This document shows positions 7,628 to 14,891 of a DNA stretch of 17,340 nucleotides, one piece after another (position 1 is the stretch's first letter; each line of letters begins with the position of its first letter). Position numbers and translations under genes: made by a program. The stretch lies in contig DGVW01000099.1 of NCBI GenBank assembly GCA_002396005.1, positions 28,139 through 45,478 of the forward strand, in the 5' to 3' direction. Below the pieces are notes generated by a model. That model worked only from the letters and a program-made list of their open reading frames with translations, was not told the DNA's origin and searched no databases. The DNA is from Oribacterium sp. UBA4274. Lineage in GTDB: Bacteria; Bacillota; Clostridia; Lachnospirales; Lachnospiraceae.

Positions 7628-8557
7628 TCAGTTTGTTTGCGGTGCGATGAGATGGGACTGCCAGTATTCTTTCGCAAGACGGATAAACTCCTTTTCGGCA
7701 TCTGTGAGATAGGCTCCTTTTCTGGATGCGATGCACAGATCCCAGGTCGGGTGGCTTGGAAGTGTAAAACATCTGTAGCTATCGTTGTGAGGATCAACAT
7801 AGTATCTCGGAACGATAGCACAACATAAAGAAGTCTCCACAAGTGATGGTATACTTGCTGTATTGTTGGTTTCCATAAGTATATTGGGTATAAATCCGTT
7901 ACGATTGAATATGTTATCGATGATTTGTCTGTTACTTGATTTTGTGGACATAACTGTAAAAGGCTCAAACTCAAGAGCCTTAAGATTGATCACGGGGAAG
8001 ATTTCACTGTTGTTTTCGATTCCCTCACATATAGGATGAACTTTAGGAACAAGAACAACCATTTCTTCCTCGCCGATCAAGTCATAATCGTAGTTTGCCC
8101 GTTGATCCTTACATAGTGTGACAAAACCGATATCTATGGTTCCGTCTGCAAGCGCATCTCGCTGATTATAAACGCCCATTTCTATAGGAGTGATTTTCAT
8201 ATTTGAGAACTTTTCGTGCAATTTAGGATAGATAGTAGTGAACATATGGATACCTCTGCCCGGAGTGAGACCGATCTTAAGTTCAGAATCACCCGCATGA
8301 GTTATGTCATATATCTTTTTATAGGTTTCCTGTTTAATAAGGATGGCTTTCATGGCACCTTCAAGGTATATCTTTCCAGCTTCGGTAGGATGCCAGTCAG
8401 TCCTTGATCTGAAAAATAACTGGGTACCTAAGTCTTTCTCCAGTTTCAGTAGCTGCTGATTCAGAGCTGATTGTGATACAAACAGATTCCTGGCTGCTTT
8501 TGTAATGTTTTCCTCTTTTGCAATCTCAACTATGTATTCACATATTCTAAAGTCCAT
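7628..8557 (-). CDS. LysR-family transcriptional regulator 2, divergent from tctBAC
   Basis: This 309-residue LysR-type regulator has its DNA-binding winged helix at residues ~1-60 (NITKAARNLFVSQSALNQQLLKLEKD region) and an effector domain from about residue 90 with TPGRGIHMF, IDIGFVTL and HPTWDLC. The start is reversed CAT 8555-8557, with AAAGGA as ribosome site. Transcribed away from the tctBAC operon, it most likely controls that operon. It is a paralogue of LysR1 of nearly equal length, with matching motifs throughout, so the two probably sense related ligands and may have arisen by duplication together with the locus. The 337-base gap in front of it carries a cluster of repeated half-sites. 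An inverted repeat with outer arms TGTTAA 8601-8606 and TTAACA 8627-8632 lies in its own leader. Confidence 0.93.
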   Translation of the reverse strand: MDFRICEYIVEIAKEENITKAARNLFVSQSALNQQLLKLEKDLGTQLFFRSRTDWHPTEAGKIYLEGAMKAILIKQETYKKIYDITHAGDSELKIGLTPGRGIHMFTTIYPKLHEKFSNMKITPIEMGVYNQRDALADGTIDIGFVTLCKDQRANYDYDLIGEEEMVVLVPKVHPICEGIENNSEIFPVINLKALEFEPFTVMSTKSSNRQIIDNIFNRNGFIPNILMETNNTASIPSLVETSLCCAIVPRYYVDPHNDSYRCFTLPSHPTWDLCIASRKGAYLTDAEKEFIRLAKEYWQSHLIAPQTN

Positions 8558-8655
8558 AGCTTATTCCTTTCATGACCTATAGTTATATAAAGTTACAAAA
8601 TGTTAATTTATCTTTTAGATAAAAATTTAACATTAATTTTTCTAATACACTTATA

Positions 8656-8736
8656 AGTAAAACTAACAGTAAAACTTAGTGTAGAATTATGTTCCATAAG
8701 TTTTACTTAGTATAGCATTAGATTTATGAGTTTTAC
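8656..8736. promoter_or_regulatory. Array of AGTAAAACT half-sites (candidate LysR operator)
   Basis: AGTAAAACT occurs at 8656-8664 and 8668-8676. Its reverse complement AGTTTTACT is at 8699-8707, and a shorter AGTTTTAC at 8729-8736. The middle two extend to a perfect 11-bp inverted repeat, AGTAAAACTTA 8668-8678 against TAAGTTTTACT 8697-8707, with 18 bases between, enclosing the putative -10. The repeats are seen directly; binding by LysR2 is inferred from position. Confidence 0.6.
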
Positions 8737-8774
8737 AATGCATTTTAATTCATTTATTCTAATATCAACAAAAG

Positions 8775-8865
8775 GGTTTAGACACAGATCAGGCTAAACC
8801 AATGATGGATTGAGATGCAAAATCTTGAGAAATGAAAATTATCTGCCGGATGGCAGAGCATCCGG
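8775..8865 (+). promoter_or_regulatory. Two hairpins in the tctB 5' leader
   Basis: GGTTTAG (8775-8781) pairs with CTAAACC (8794-8800), and CCGGATG (8846-8852) pairs with CATCCGG (8859-8865) around a six-base loop. A third CCGG at 8870-8873 could compete for pairing. There is no T-tract, so this is not a simple terminator. It could control mRNA stability or translation. I match it to no known riboswitch class. Confidence 0.4.
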
Positions 8866-8894
8866 ATTGCCGGGTAAAGAAAGGGGGAACTTAA

Positions 8895-9392
8895 ATGTTC
8901 TTTAAAAAATATGGCGACTTCGTTGTCGGCATCTTTTACGCAATTCTGGGCTTAGCTCTTATCATCGGAGCCAAAGCACTTCCGAAATCCAAGGTTATGG
9001 AGATTGGACCTGATTTTATGCCAACATTGGTTGGAGTGATCATCCTGGTTCTTTCAATCATACTTTTGATTGAAACTGCAACACGTTTTAAAGCACAGGC
9101 AGCAGAACTTGATGCATCCGGTTACAAGGATACATCAGATTATAAGAGAGTGTTGGGAAGCCTTGTTTCAGCTATTGTTTATGTAAACATTCTTAAGCCG
9201 ATAGGCTTCATCATCAGTACTCTGGTTTATCTGTTTGTTCAGATATATATCCTTGCACCTGACAAGAGCAGAACAAAGAAAGATATCATTTCTTACGCAA
9301 TCATAGATGTAGTCTTCACTATAGTTGTTTATCTGCTTTTCAGATATGCATTTAAGATCGTACTTCCGGCAGGAATTTTTGCATTACAGTAA
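8895..9392 (+). CDS. tctB: Tripartite tricarboxylate transporter small membrane subunit TctB
   Basis: This 165-residue integral membrane protein is the small subunit of a TTT (TctABC) secondary carboxylate importer. Four hydrophobic segments are visible, at residues ~8-26, ~40-58, ~88-108 and ~133-155. The N-terminus FFKKYGDFVVGIFYAILGLA and the GPDFMPTLVGVIILVLSIILL segment are typical of TctB. The start ATG 8895 follows an AGGGGG ribosome site. It leads the operon: tctA begins 12 bases after its stop. The TctB family is weakly conserved and is identified mainly by topology and by adjacency to tctA. The substrate is not readable from this subunit; an aldaric acid is inferred from the surrounding dehydratases. 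Confidence 0.88.
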   Translation: MFFKKYGDFVVGIFYAILGLALIIGAKALPKSKVMEIGPDFMPTLVGVIILVLSIILLIETATRFKAQAAELDASGYKDTSDYKRVLGSLVSAIVYVNILKPIGFIISTLVYLFVQIYILAPDKSRTKKDIISYAIIDVVFTIVVYLLFRYAFKIVLPAGIFALQ

Positions 9393-9404
9393 GGAGGAGC
9401 AATA

Positions 9405-10916
9405 ATGAACGCATTAGCACAATTAGGGGCAGCATTCGTCTCGGTTTGCCAGCCTGTATCCCTGCTCTTCATGATTGCAGGTGTAGCGATAGGAATCGTA
9501 TTCGGATCCATCCCGGGTCTTTCGGCTTCCATGGCAGTAGCACTTATGCTTCCACTGACATTTACCATGGATTCATCACTTGGTATGAATGTACTGGTTG
9601 CGGTTTATATCGGAGGTATCTCCGGAGGTCTTATCTCAGCAATCCTTCTCAACATGCCTGGTACAGCATCATCAATTGCAACTACTTTTGATGGTTATCC
9701 GATGGCTCAGAAGGGTGAAGCCATGAGAGCTCTTGGAATCGGAATTGTGTTTTCATTCCTTGGATCACTTTTTTCATTCTTTGTTCTTTCATTCTTCGCA
9801 CCTATGCTTGCAGACGTTGCACTTAAGTTCACACCGGTTGAGAACTTCGGAATTTGTTTCTTTGCTCTTACCATGGTGGCTATCCTTTCATCAGGCAACA
9901 TGGTAAAAGGACTTCTGGCAGGTCTCTTCGGACTTGTATTCTGCTTCGTAGGTATGGCACCTATTGATGGAACACCAAGATTCACATTTGGAAATCAGGA
10001 TCTGCTTGCAGGCTTCAATCAGCTTACAACTCTCATCGGTATCTTTGCCGTGGCAGATATCCTCATCTCAGCAGAGGAGATGAATGCCAAGGGCGTTCAG
10101 ACTATACCTGTAACAAAGGTTAAGGGCTTCGGCTTCTCAATGAAGGAGTTTATATCATGGATGCCGGGAGCTTTAAGATCAGCTGTTATCGGAACAGGAA
10201 TAGGTATCCTTCCGGGAATCGGTGGTTCAACATCAGGTATGCTTTCATATGTAACTGCTAAAAATATGAGCAAGCATCCGGAAACCTTCGGACAGGGCGA
10301 TCCTGAGGGTATCGTTGCAACAGAGTGTGCCAACAATGCTACAATCGGCGGCGCTATGATCCCTCTTCTGGTTCTCGGTATTCCTGGTGACGGTGTTACA
10401 GCTATGATGCTCGGTGGTTTCCTGATCCACGGACTTTCAGCAGGACCACTTCTCTTTGTCAAGAATGCGGATGTCGTTTACGGTATCTTTGCAGCCTGCA
10501 TGGTCTGCGACCTCATCATGCTGGTAGTAGAGTGGACATGTATCAAGGGATTTGTACAGATCTTAAAGGTTCCAAAGCACATACTCATGCCACTTATCCT
10601 TGTACTCTGTGCAGTAGGTGCTTATGCAACCAACAACCGTGTATTTGATGTACAGTCAATCATCGTTTTCGGCGTGGTAGGTTACATCTATCACAAGTTC
10701 AGACTGCCGACCACACCTTTTGTCCTCTGTTTCCTGGTAGGTTCCATGACAGAGACATACTTAAGAAGAGGTATCATGAGCTACAAGAGCTTCGGTGCTT
10801 TCTTTACACATCCTATATTTGACTTCTTCTGGTTCGTTGCATGCGGTGTACTTCTTTGGTCAGTATATAAGGAGATCCGTGCAAGCAGAGCCAAAAAGAC
10901 AGAACAGGCCGCATAA
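9405..10916 (+). CDS. tctA: Tripartite tricarboxylate transporter large membrane subunit TctA
   Basis: This 503-residue polytopic membrane protein is the ion-coupled translocation subunit of a TTT importer. The two related TctA signature regions are present: GIVFGSIPGLSASMAVALML (residues ~26-45), followed by YIGGISGGLISAILLNMPGT, and in the second half GIGILPGIGGSTSGM with ECANNATIGGAMIPLLVLGIPG. About ten or more hydrophobic helices span the protein, and the length is typical. The ribosome site AAGGAGG lies between the tctB stop and ATG 9405, so translation is tightly linked to tctB. TTT systems carry citrate, tartrate and other carboxylates or dicarboxylates. Here the linked enzymes point to glucarate or galactarate, which is an inference. 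Confidence 0.95.
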   Translation: MNALAQLGAAFVSVCQPVSLLFMIAGVAIGIVFGSIPGLSASMAVALMLPLTFTMDSSLGMNVLVAVYIGGISGGLISAILLNMPGTASSIATTFDGYPMAQKGEAMRALGIGIVFSFLGSLFSFFVLSFFAPMLADVALKFTPVENFGICFFALTMVAILSSGNMVKGLLAGLFGLVFCFVGMAPIDGTPRFTFGNQDLLAGFNQLTTLIGIFAVADILISAEEMNAKGVQTIPVTKVKGFGFSMKEFISWMPGALRSAVIGTGIGILPGIGGSTSGMLSYVTAKNMSKHPETFGQGDPEGIVATECANNATIGGAMIPLLVLGIPGDGVTAMMLGGFLIHGLSAGPLLFVKNADVVYGIFAACMVCDLIMLVVEWTCIKGFVQILKVPKHILMPLILVLCAVGAYATNNRVFDVQSIIVFGVVGYIYHKFRLPTTPFVLCFLVGSMTETYLRRGIMSYKSFGAFFTHPIFDFFWFVACGVLLWSVYKEIRASRAKKTEQAA

Positions 10917-11056
10917 ATCGTAAAACAGTGCGGGATATGAATGTGTACTTTCATGGTTCATGTTCCGGTGTATCAAATCCGGAAACGAACCGGTGCAGGT
11001 TTTCAAAATCCGTATCCGAATATGTAAATATTCCCGTTAGGGATAGAAATTAAACA

Positions 11057-11094
11057 GGCGGAGCATCGCCTCCGCCATCATAAGGGCGCAGCCC
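11057..11094 (+). repeat. Intercistronic hairpins before tctC
   Basis: GGCGGAG (11057-11063) pairs with CTCCGCC (11070-11076) around a six-base loop. GGGC/GCCC (11084-11087/11091-11094) forms a second small stem directly before ribosome site AAAAGGAG. The GC-rich stems stand out in an AT-rich gap of 193 bases. They have no T-tract, so they more likely protect or process the mRNA than end it, allowing higher tctC expression. Confidence 0.55.
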
Positions 11095-11109
11095 AAAAGG
11101 AGAAAAACT

Positions 11110-12168
11110 ATGAAAAAGAGAATCTTATCAGCAGTACTTGCAGGTGGAATGGCATTAGGCCTTGCAGCTTGTGGTGGTTCATCAACAACTACAACAACAG
11201 CCGCTTCTGCAGAAACAAAGGCAGCAGCAGAGGCAACAACAGCCGCAGCAGCAGACGCAGGATCAAGTGATGCAGCAGCTACATCAGACTGGACACCATC
11301 TGGACCTGTTTCACTTGTTCTTCCGGCAGGTGCAGGCGGAGATACAGACCTTTCAGCTCGTATTTTTGCACAGTATGCAAAGGAGCTTACAGGTGTTGAT
11401 TTCGTAGTAGTTAACGCTTCCGGAGCTTCAGGTTCAGTTGCAGCTAACCAGGTTCTTTCAGCAGCAAACGATGGTCTTACAGTTCTCTATGGACACAACC
11501 TTGTTAACGTTGCCAATGTAGCCGGAATCACAGATTATGACTACACAGCATTTACACTTGGACCAACATTTGCCAAGAACGATGCTCAGGGTCTCTATGT
11601 AAATCCTGAAAAGTATAAGAGTCTTGACGAGTTTATCGAGGCAGCTAAGGCAAATCCTGGACAGCTTAAGGCTTGTACAGAGGTTGGTGCTTATACATAT
11701 TATGAGTTCCTTAAGTTTGAGCAGGTTGCAGGTATCGATCTTGATCTTGTAGACGTTGGATCAAACTCAGATAAGGTTACAGCAATGCTTTCAGGACAGG
11801 TTGACATGATGCCTGGTGCATTTGTTAACACAAAGGATTATATCGATGCAGGTCAGTTCCTCTGCGTAGGTATCCCAACTGCAGAGAGATCAGCTCTTAT
11901 GCCGGATGTTCCGACTCTTAAGGAGCAGGGTATCGATTTCGAGTATCCTGACTGTGATTACTCATTCTACTTCCCGGCAGGTACAGATGCTTCTGTGATC
12001 ACATGGTTTGAGAACACAACAAAGGCTGTTGTTGACAACGAGAAGTGCCAGGAGGATCTCAAGAACATGCAGATCAACCCTTACTACCTCTCAGCAGCAG
12101 ATTCTGAGGCTAATGATAAGGCTTACCTTGAGACATTCAAGACAATTGCTGCATCAGTAGAGCAGTAA
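11110..12168 (+). CDS. tctC: TTT transporter extracytoplasmic binding lipoprotein TctC (Bug family)
   Basis: This 352-residue binding receptor delivers its ligand to TctAB. A lipoprotein signal peptide MKKRILSAVLAGGMALGLAAC places the lipidated cysteine at residue 21. A Thr/Ala/Ser-rich flexible linker (~22-60) then tethers the receptor to the outer membrane face, as expected in a Gram-positive cell. The mature Bug-type domain has VSLVLPAGAGGDTDLSARI, VVVNASGASGSVAANQV, a central GQLKACTEVGAYTYYEFLKF stretch, SGQVDMMPGAF and IPTAERSALMPDVPTLKEQG, all typical of TctC proteins. The start ATG 11110 has AAAAGGAG ahead. It lies last in the tct operon, separated from tctA by GC-rich hairpins and followed by a terminator. 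The ligand is not known; carboxylates are the family rule. Confidence 0.94.
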   Translation: MKKRILSAVLAGGMALGLAACGGSSTTTTTAASAETKAAAEATTAAAADAGSSDAAATSDWTPSGPVSLVLPAGAGGDTDLSARIFAQYAKELTGVDFVVVNASGASGSVAANQVLSAANDGLTVLYGHNLVNVANVAGITDYDYTAFTLGPTFAKNDAQGLYVNPEKYKSLDEFIEAAKANPGQLKACTEVGAYTYYEFLKFEQVAGIDLDLVDVGSNSDKVTAMLSGQVDMMPGAFVNTKDYIDAGQFLCVGIPTAERSALMPDVPTLKEQGIDFEYPDCDYSFYFPAGTDASVITWFENTTKAVVDNEKCQEDLKNMQINPYYLSAADSEANDKAYLETFKTIAASVEQ

Positions 12169-12224
12169 ATTAAATATTTATAGATCATTATCCAGATAAT
12201 CTATCTTCCTAAGATTAAACCAAA

Positions 12225-12252
12225 GGCCCGGTTTCGGCCGGGCCGTATTTAA
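12225..12252 (+). terminator. Terminator of the tctBAC operon
   Basis: GGCCCGG (12225-12231) pairs with CCGGGCC (12238-12244) around six bases, preceded by AAA and followed by GTATTTAAAA. The stem is GC-rich and strong, though the T-tract is short. Position 56 bases after the tctC stop fits termination. Confidence 0.75.
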
Positions 12253-12412
12253 AAGAGTTTAAGATGATGAGCAGAAATCCTATATATGATTTTTTTTATG
12301 ATCTTAAATCCTTTTAAGGGGTTATAAGGTTTTCTATGAAAACTTAGTATCTGATTGCAGTCATCACATAGAGACATTAACAGATATGGCTGTTTACAGA
12401 AGGAGGAACAAA

Positions 12413-13288
12413 TTGAATAACGCAAAATCAGTAAATGATTATATAGAGGAACTGAATAAAGATAATAAAAAAGTTCATTATATTGCTTATTTGATGATAG
12501 GAGTACTTATCCTTGTACTTGTGGTTTCCGTTCTCAAACAGTTTTATCTTACATTGATTCTTTTGAGTGCTGCTTTATTGCTTCAGTTTCTGGTTTTCAG
12601 AAGAGTACAGCAGGATTACATTAAAAAATGTGAAAATGCTAATTTAAGCCTCACAACCATGAGGAAAATTGATGCGGACCTTATAGAAGAAAAGGGTGCC
12701 TGTATTACAGAAGAAATTGTTGAAAAGGCACATATCATTCCATTTGTTCCAAAGACCTTTACAGCATTTAAAGCAATTAAAGGTCATAAGGATGGAATTG
12801 AGATTATATCTTCAGATATTTCTGTTGTGGAAAGGAAAAAGGATAACGGTATAGCAGCAGATGTTTGTACCGGTAATTGGATTCATTTTAATATTAACGA
12901 TCATACAGATATTCATGCAATCATCATCGAAGATGATCTGATAGCTGATACTTCGGGAAAAACATTTTTTGATAATTCAGAATATAAAGAGATAGAGCTT
13001 CCTGAAGGATTTCCAAAAAGATTTCACATGTATGTACCTGTTATAGCATCACAGGATACATTACTTCCAAATGATAGTTTTCTCAATAAGTTTAAGTCAT
13101 TGTCTGATTACACACCGGGTAAGATCGGTGTAAGTATCTCAGATGTTTCAATAGATTTATTTATAAAAAACAGATTTCTTGCTGCGGGATTCTCTCCAAA
13201 GCAGCCTGTAGATGAAGCGACTCTTATGCGTGATCCGTATCCTGAACTTGTACATGCATTGGAGCTTACAAAGTATTTATCGAAATAA
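12413..13288 (+). CDS. DUF3137-like membrane protein of unknown function, TTG start
   Basis: This 291-residue protein has two adjacent membrane helices near its N-terminus (residues ~24-42 and ~46-66) and a long soluble C-terminal part. I read the latter as a DUF3137-like domain from the pattern GIEIISSDISVVERK, GNWIHFNIND, FPKRFHMYVPVIASQDTLLPNDSFLNK and KIGVSISDVSIDLFI. No catalytic motif is visible and the family role is unknown to me. I chose TTG 12413 because a perfect AGGAGG (12401-12406) precedes it by six bases; the in-frame ATG 12386 has no ribosome site. It lies in the same direction between tctC and the glucarate dehydratases but has its own leader (12253-12412). It may therefore be only a neighbour of the aldarate locus rather than part of it. 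Confidence 0.6.
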   Translation: MNNAKSVNDYIEELNKDNKKVHYIAYLMIGVLILVLVVSVLKQFYLTLILLSAALLLQFLVFRRVQQDYIKKCENANLSLTTMRKIDADLIEEKGACITEEIVEKAHIIPFVPKTFTAFKAIKGHKDGIEIISSDISVVERKKDNGIAADVCTGNWIHFNINDHTDIHAIIIEDDLIADTSGKTFFDNSEYKEIELPEGFPKRFHMYVPVIASQDTLLPNDSFLNKFKSLSDYTPGKIGVSISDVSIDLFIKNRFLAAGFSPKQPVDEATLMRDPYPELVHALELTKYLSK

Positions 13289-13312
13289 AACCGCTTAATG
13301 CAGGTTTTATAT
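13287..13312 (+). terminator. Weak hairpin after the DUF3137-like gene
   Basis: AAAACC (13287-13292) pairs with GGTTTT (13303-13308), and GC/GC can extend it with one bulged A. It overlaps the stop codon and is followed by ATATATAAAA. It may act as a leaky terminator. The remaining bases up to 13389 show a TTGACT at 13357-13362, a possible -35, but no clear -10. Confidence 0.35.
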
Positions 13313-13389
13313 ATAAAAGGCCTTATTTATACAAGTAATCTAATCGTCACAAAAATATTGACTGATGTTCATAAAAAGGAGAAGAAAAA

Positions 13390-14721
13390 ATGATTCCTGT
13401 AATTGAAAAAATGGAAGTTTATCCAGTAGCCGGTCACGATTGTATGGAGCTTAACTTATCAGGAGCTCATGCACCATATTTCACAAGAAATATAGTTATC
13501 CTCACAGATTCAAACGGTGTTGAGGGTGTAGGTGAGGTCCCTGGCGGACAGAAGATCACCAATGCACTTCTGGCAGTAAAAGATCTTGTAATAGGAACCA
13601 AGATATCTGATTATAAGAATACATTAAACAAGGTAAGGGCATGGCTTGATGAGAATATCAAGGATGACGTAAGAGGTCTTCAGACATTTGACCTTCGTAC
13701 AGGTGTACATGTCGTAACTGCTATTGAAGCACCGCTTCTTGACCTTATGGGTAAGTTCCTTGAGGTTCCTGCAGCATCTCTTATGGGTGATGGTATTCAG
13801 AGAACATCTGTTAGATTCCTTTCATACCTTTTTTATGTAGGAGATCGCAAGAAAACTGATCTTCCATATGAGGAAGAACCGGATGCAGATTGTGACTGGT
13901 ACAGACTCCGTCATGAGGAGGCTATGGATCCTGAGCATATCGTTGCTCTTGCAAAGGCTACTCATGAGAAGTACGGTTTTGAAGATTTCAAGCTTAAGGG
14001 TGGTGTTCTTACTCCTGATGAGGAGGTTAAGGCAGTAACAGCAATCAAGGAGGCATTTCCAAATGCAAGAGTAGACCTTGATCCTAACGGATGCTGGAGT
14101 CTTGCAGAGGCAGTACGTGTTGCACCTGCACTTAAGAAGGTTCTCGCATATGTTGAGGATCCATGTGGTGCTGAAAATGGTTTCTCAGGTCGTGAGATCA
14201 TGGCTGAGTTCAAGCAGGAGACAGGTATGCCGACAGCAACTAACATGATTGATACCGATTGGAGACAGATGCGTCACTGCATTCAGTTAAAGAGCGTAGA
14301 TATCCCTCTTGCAGATCCTCACTTCTGGACGATGGAAGGTTCTGTACGTGTTGGTCAGCTGTGCAATGATTTCGGTCTTATGTGGGGCTGTCACTCAAAC
14401 AATCATTTTGATATTTCTCTTGCTATGGTTGCACAGTGTGCTGCTGCTGTTCCTGGTAAGCTCAATGGTATCGATACACACTGGATCTGGCAGGAAGGCA
14501 GAGAGCGTCTCACCAAGAATCCTATGCAGATTGTTGGAGGATGCATCAATGATATAGATAAGACCGTAGGACTCGGTATCGAGATAGATCGTGAGCAGAT
14601 TATGAAGGCAAACAAGCTCTATGTTGATAACTGCCTCGGTGCACGTGATGATGCTATAGGAATGCAGTATCTCATTCCTGGTTGGAAATTTGATAATAAG
14701 CGTCCTTGCATGGTTCGTTAA
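13390..14721 (+). CDS. gudD: Glucarate dehydratase (enolase superfamily)
   Basis: This 443-residue cytoplasmic enzyme dehydrates D-glucarate (and often L-idarate) to 5-keto-4-deoxy-glucarate, the product also made by GarD. It follows E. coli GudD (446 residues) closely along the whole chain. Substrate-contact segments are kept: SGAHAPYFTRN (24-34), GEVPGGQKI (48-56) and GLQTFDLRT (96-104). Active-site residues are K201-L-K203, D231-P-N233, E256, N285, D309 in LADPHF and H335 in GCHSNNHFD, and R419 lies in ARDDAIGMQ. The C-terminus PGWKFDNKRPCMVR is near identical to GudD. The ribosome site AAGGAG precedes ATG 13390. A terminator-like hairpin follows, so it may be transcribed apart from the second homologue. 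Confidence 0.94.
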   Translation: MIPVIEKMEVYPVAGHDCMELNLSGAHAPYFTRNIVILTDSNGVEGVGEVPGGQKITNALLAVKDLVIGTKISDYKNTLNKVRAWLDENIKDDVRGLQTFDLRTGVHVVTAIEAPLLDLMGKFLEVPAASLMGDGIQRTSVRFLSYLFYVGDRKKTDLPYEEEPDADCDWYRLRHEEAMDPEHIVALAKATHEKYGFEDFKLKGGVLTPDEEVKAVTAIKEAFPNARVDLDPNGCWSLAEAVRVAPALKKVLAYVEDPCGAENGFSGREIMAEFKQETGMPTATNMIDTDWRQMRHCIQLKSVDIPLADPHFWTMEGSVRVGQLCNDFGLMWGCHSNNHFDISLAMVAQCAAAVPGKLNGIDTHWIWQEGRERLTKNPMQIVGGCINDIDKTVGLGIEIDREQIMKANKLYVDNCLGARDDAIGMQYLIPGWKFDNKRPCMVR

Positions 14722-14734
14722 GCGGCGTTTTATT

Positions 14735-14770
14735 GGCTGCAGGCAGGTTTATGCTGCTGCGGCCTTTATA
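14735..14770 (+). terminator. Hairpin between the two glucarate dehydratase genes
   Basis: GGCTGCAG (14735-14742) pairs with CTGCGGCC (14757-14764) with one T-G wobble. CAG/CTG (14744-14746/14754-14756) extends it past a bulged G around loop GTTTATG, and TTTATATT follows. It is a moderately good terminator or attenuator. The remaining gap to 14891 is AT-rich, with a possible -10 CATATAA near 14870. Confidence 0.6.
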
Positions 14771-14891
14771 TTAGGATTTATATAATCATAGTTTCTCACA
14801 TTATTGCTTTTACGGACAGTTTTAGTAATCAGCTATAGAAGAAATATTGTGAGATATCGAATGATTATCATATAACGTGAGGGGGCTCATC

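Larger units (their letters stand above)
8558..8894. promoter_or_regulatory. Divergent control region and leader between LysR2 and tctB
   Basis: This 337-base gap has no gene. From the left it holds an AT-rich LysR2 leader with inverted repeat arms 8601-8606/8627-8632, then a half-site array (8656-8736) around a possible extended -10 TGTAGAAT (8680-8687), and then a transcribed leader with two GC-richer hairpins (8775-8800 and 8846-8865). It ends with ribosome site AGGGGG before tctB. If the -10 is correct, the tctB leader is about 200 nucleotides. Confidence 0.6.

Noticed and set aside
11162..11407. Open frame of 81 codons very rich in Gln (CAG repeats) overlapping tctC
   Set aside because: It is the shifted reading of the Ala/Thr-rich lipoprotein linker of tctC (GCA/ACA codons) and has no ribosome site.
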